A DNA stretch of 64,000 nucleotides from Diploptera punctata (lineage: Eukaryota; Arthropoda; Insecta; Blattodea; Blaberidae): the NCBI GenBank assembly GCA_030220185.1, contig JASPKZ010000423.1, forward strand, positions 372,001 to 436,000. The letters run 5' to 3'. A model generated the notes under the pieces. That model saw only the letters and a program-made list of their open reading frames with translations. It ran no database searches and was not told where the DNA came from. A program made the translations under genes and the position numbers. Positions 63,862-64,000 of the stretch are shown one piece after another. The first letter of the stretch is position 1. Every line of letters begins with the position of its first letter.

Positions 63862-64000
63862 TACTTCGGAGGAAATGAGATTACAAGTATTTGAGAATAA
63901 AATACTTAGGAAAATTTTTTGACCAAAGAGAGATGAACAGACAGGTGAATGGATAAGATTACATAACAATGAACTACATGGTCTTTATAGGAAGCCAGAT
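63862..64000 (+). pseudogene. LINE-T, runs off the window end
   Basis: ggaggaaatgagattacaag, tatttgagaataaaatactt and gatgaacagacaggtgaatg place it in the segment before the RRLRWAGHVARM module. Truncated at its left end just after repeat R. Confidence 0.75.

Larger units (their letters stand above)
61585..63865 (+). repeat. Repeat R, second copy, split by a 1.5-kb composite insertion
   Basis: 61585-61845 matches 32128-32360, and 63380-63865 matches 32388-32850 (gagcagaatttatgcttcat, tgaaaatgcagtcgtac). Between them lie about 110 bp of unassigned DNA, the TIR-bounded minisatellite (62005-63147) and a SINE-3 piece (63205-63375). Confidence 0.65.

Overview
The window is repeat-dense, AT-rich animal nuclear DNA, almost certainly from an insect. 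I found no intact host gene. Almost everything recognisable is a mobile element or its debris: several LINE families, Penelope-like material, one Ty3/gypsy-type LTR element, Helitrons, mariner/Tc1-type, Ginger-like and TTAA-flanked DNA transposons, foldback MITEs, and at least four tRNA-headed SINE families. A nuclear copy of mitochondrial cox1 (29.5-29.9 kb) reads through only with the invertebrate mitochondrial code, which supports an arthropod. The commonest LINE (called LINE-T here, tail of TAAG repeats) has a C-terminal module I associate from memory with cockroach sequences. Blattodea is therefore a guess, not a determination.

Layout. 0-7.4 kb: a nearly complete LINE (LINE-W) with a minisatellite 3' UTR, LINE-T pieces and a LINE with a GAA-repeat tail (LINE-G). 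8-13.6 kb: decayed LINE and SINE pieces and a multi-copy arthropod ORF family (element K). 13.9-14.6 kb: an inverted, TA-microsatellite-bounded element carrying tRNA-like sequences. 15.4 kb: a short Helitron. 17-21 kb: SINEs and a Tc1/mariner-like transposon holding three younger insertions. 21.5 kb: a Penelope-like endonuclease remnant. 23-25 kb: a second copy of the ORF family between inverted arms. 26.1-27 kb: a deleted mariner. 27-33.6 kb and 40-41.8 kb: four copies of a foldback MITE (M1), three of them interrupted by a TTAA element, cox1 DNA and a LINE-T. 34-37 kb: a tandem repeat family ending in a long hairpin, and an array of about 0.87 kb of 4/8-bp units. 44.5-48.5 kb: Helitrons with a central minisatellite, then a Ginger-like transposon whose left terminal repeat holds a second copy of the tRNA-bearing element. 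50.6-60.3 kb: a chain of 5'-truncated LINEs (LINE-N) joined at AAT microsatellites, with a gypsy-type element nested in one. 61.6-63.9 kb: an older repeat containing a 57-bp minisatellite bounded by perfect 48-bp inverted repeats.

The genes do not cooperate in a pathway. The interest lies in the order of insertions, which target duplications and empty/filled-site comparisons let one read directly. Family names (LINE-T, M1, element K and so on) are labels for this window only.
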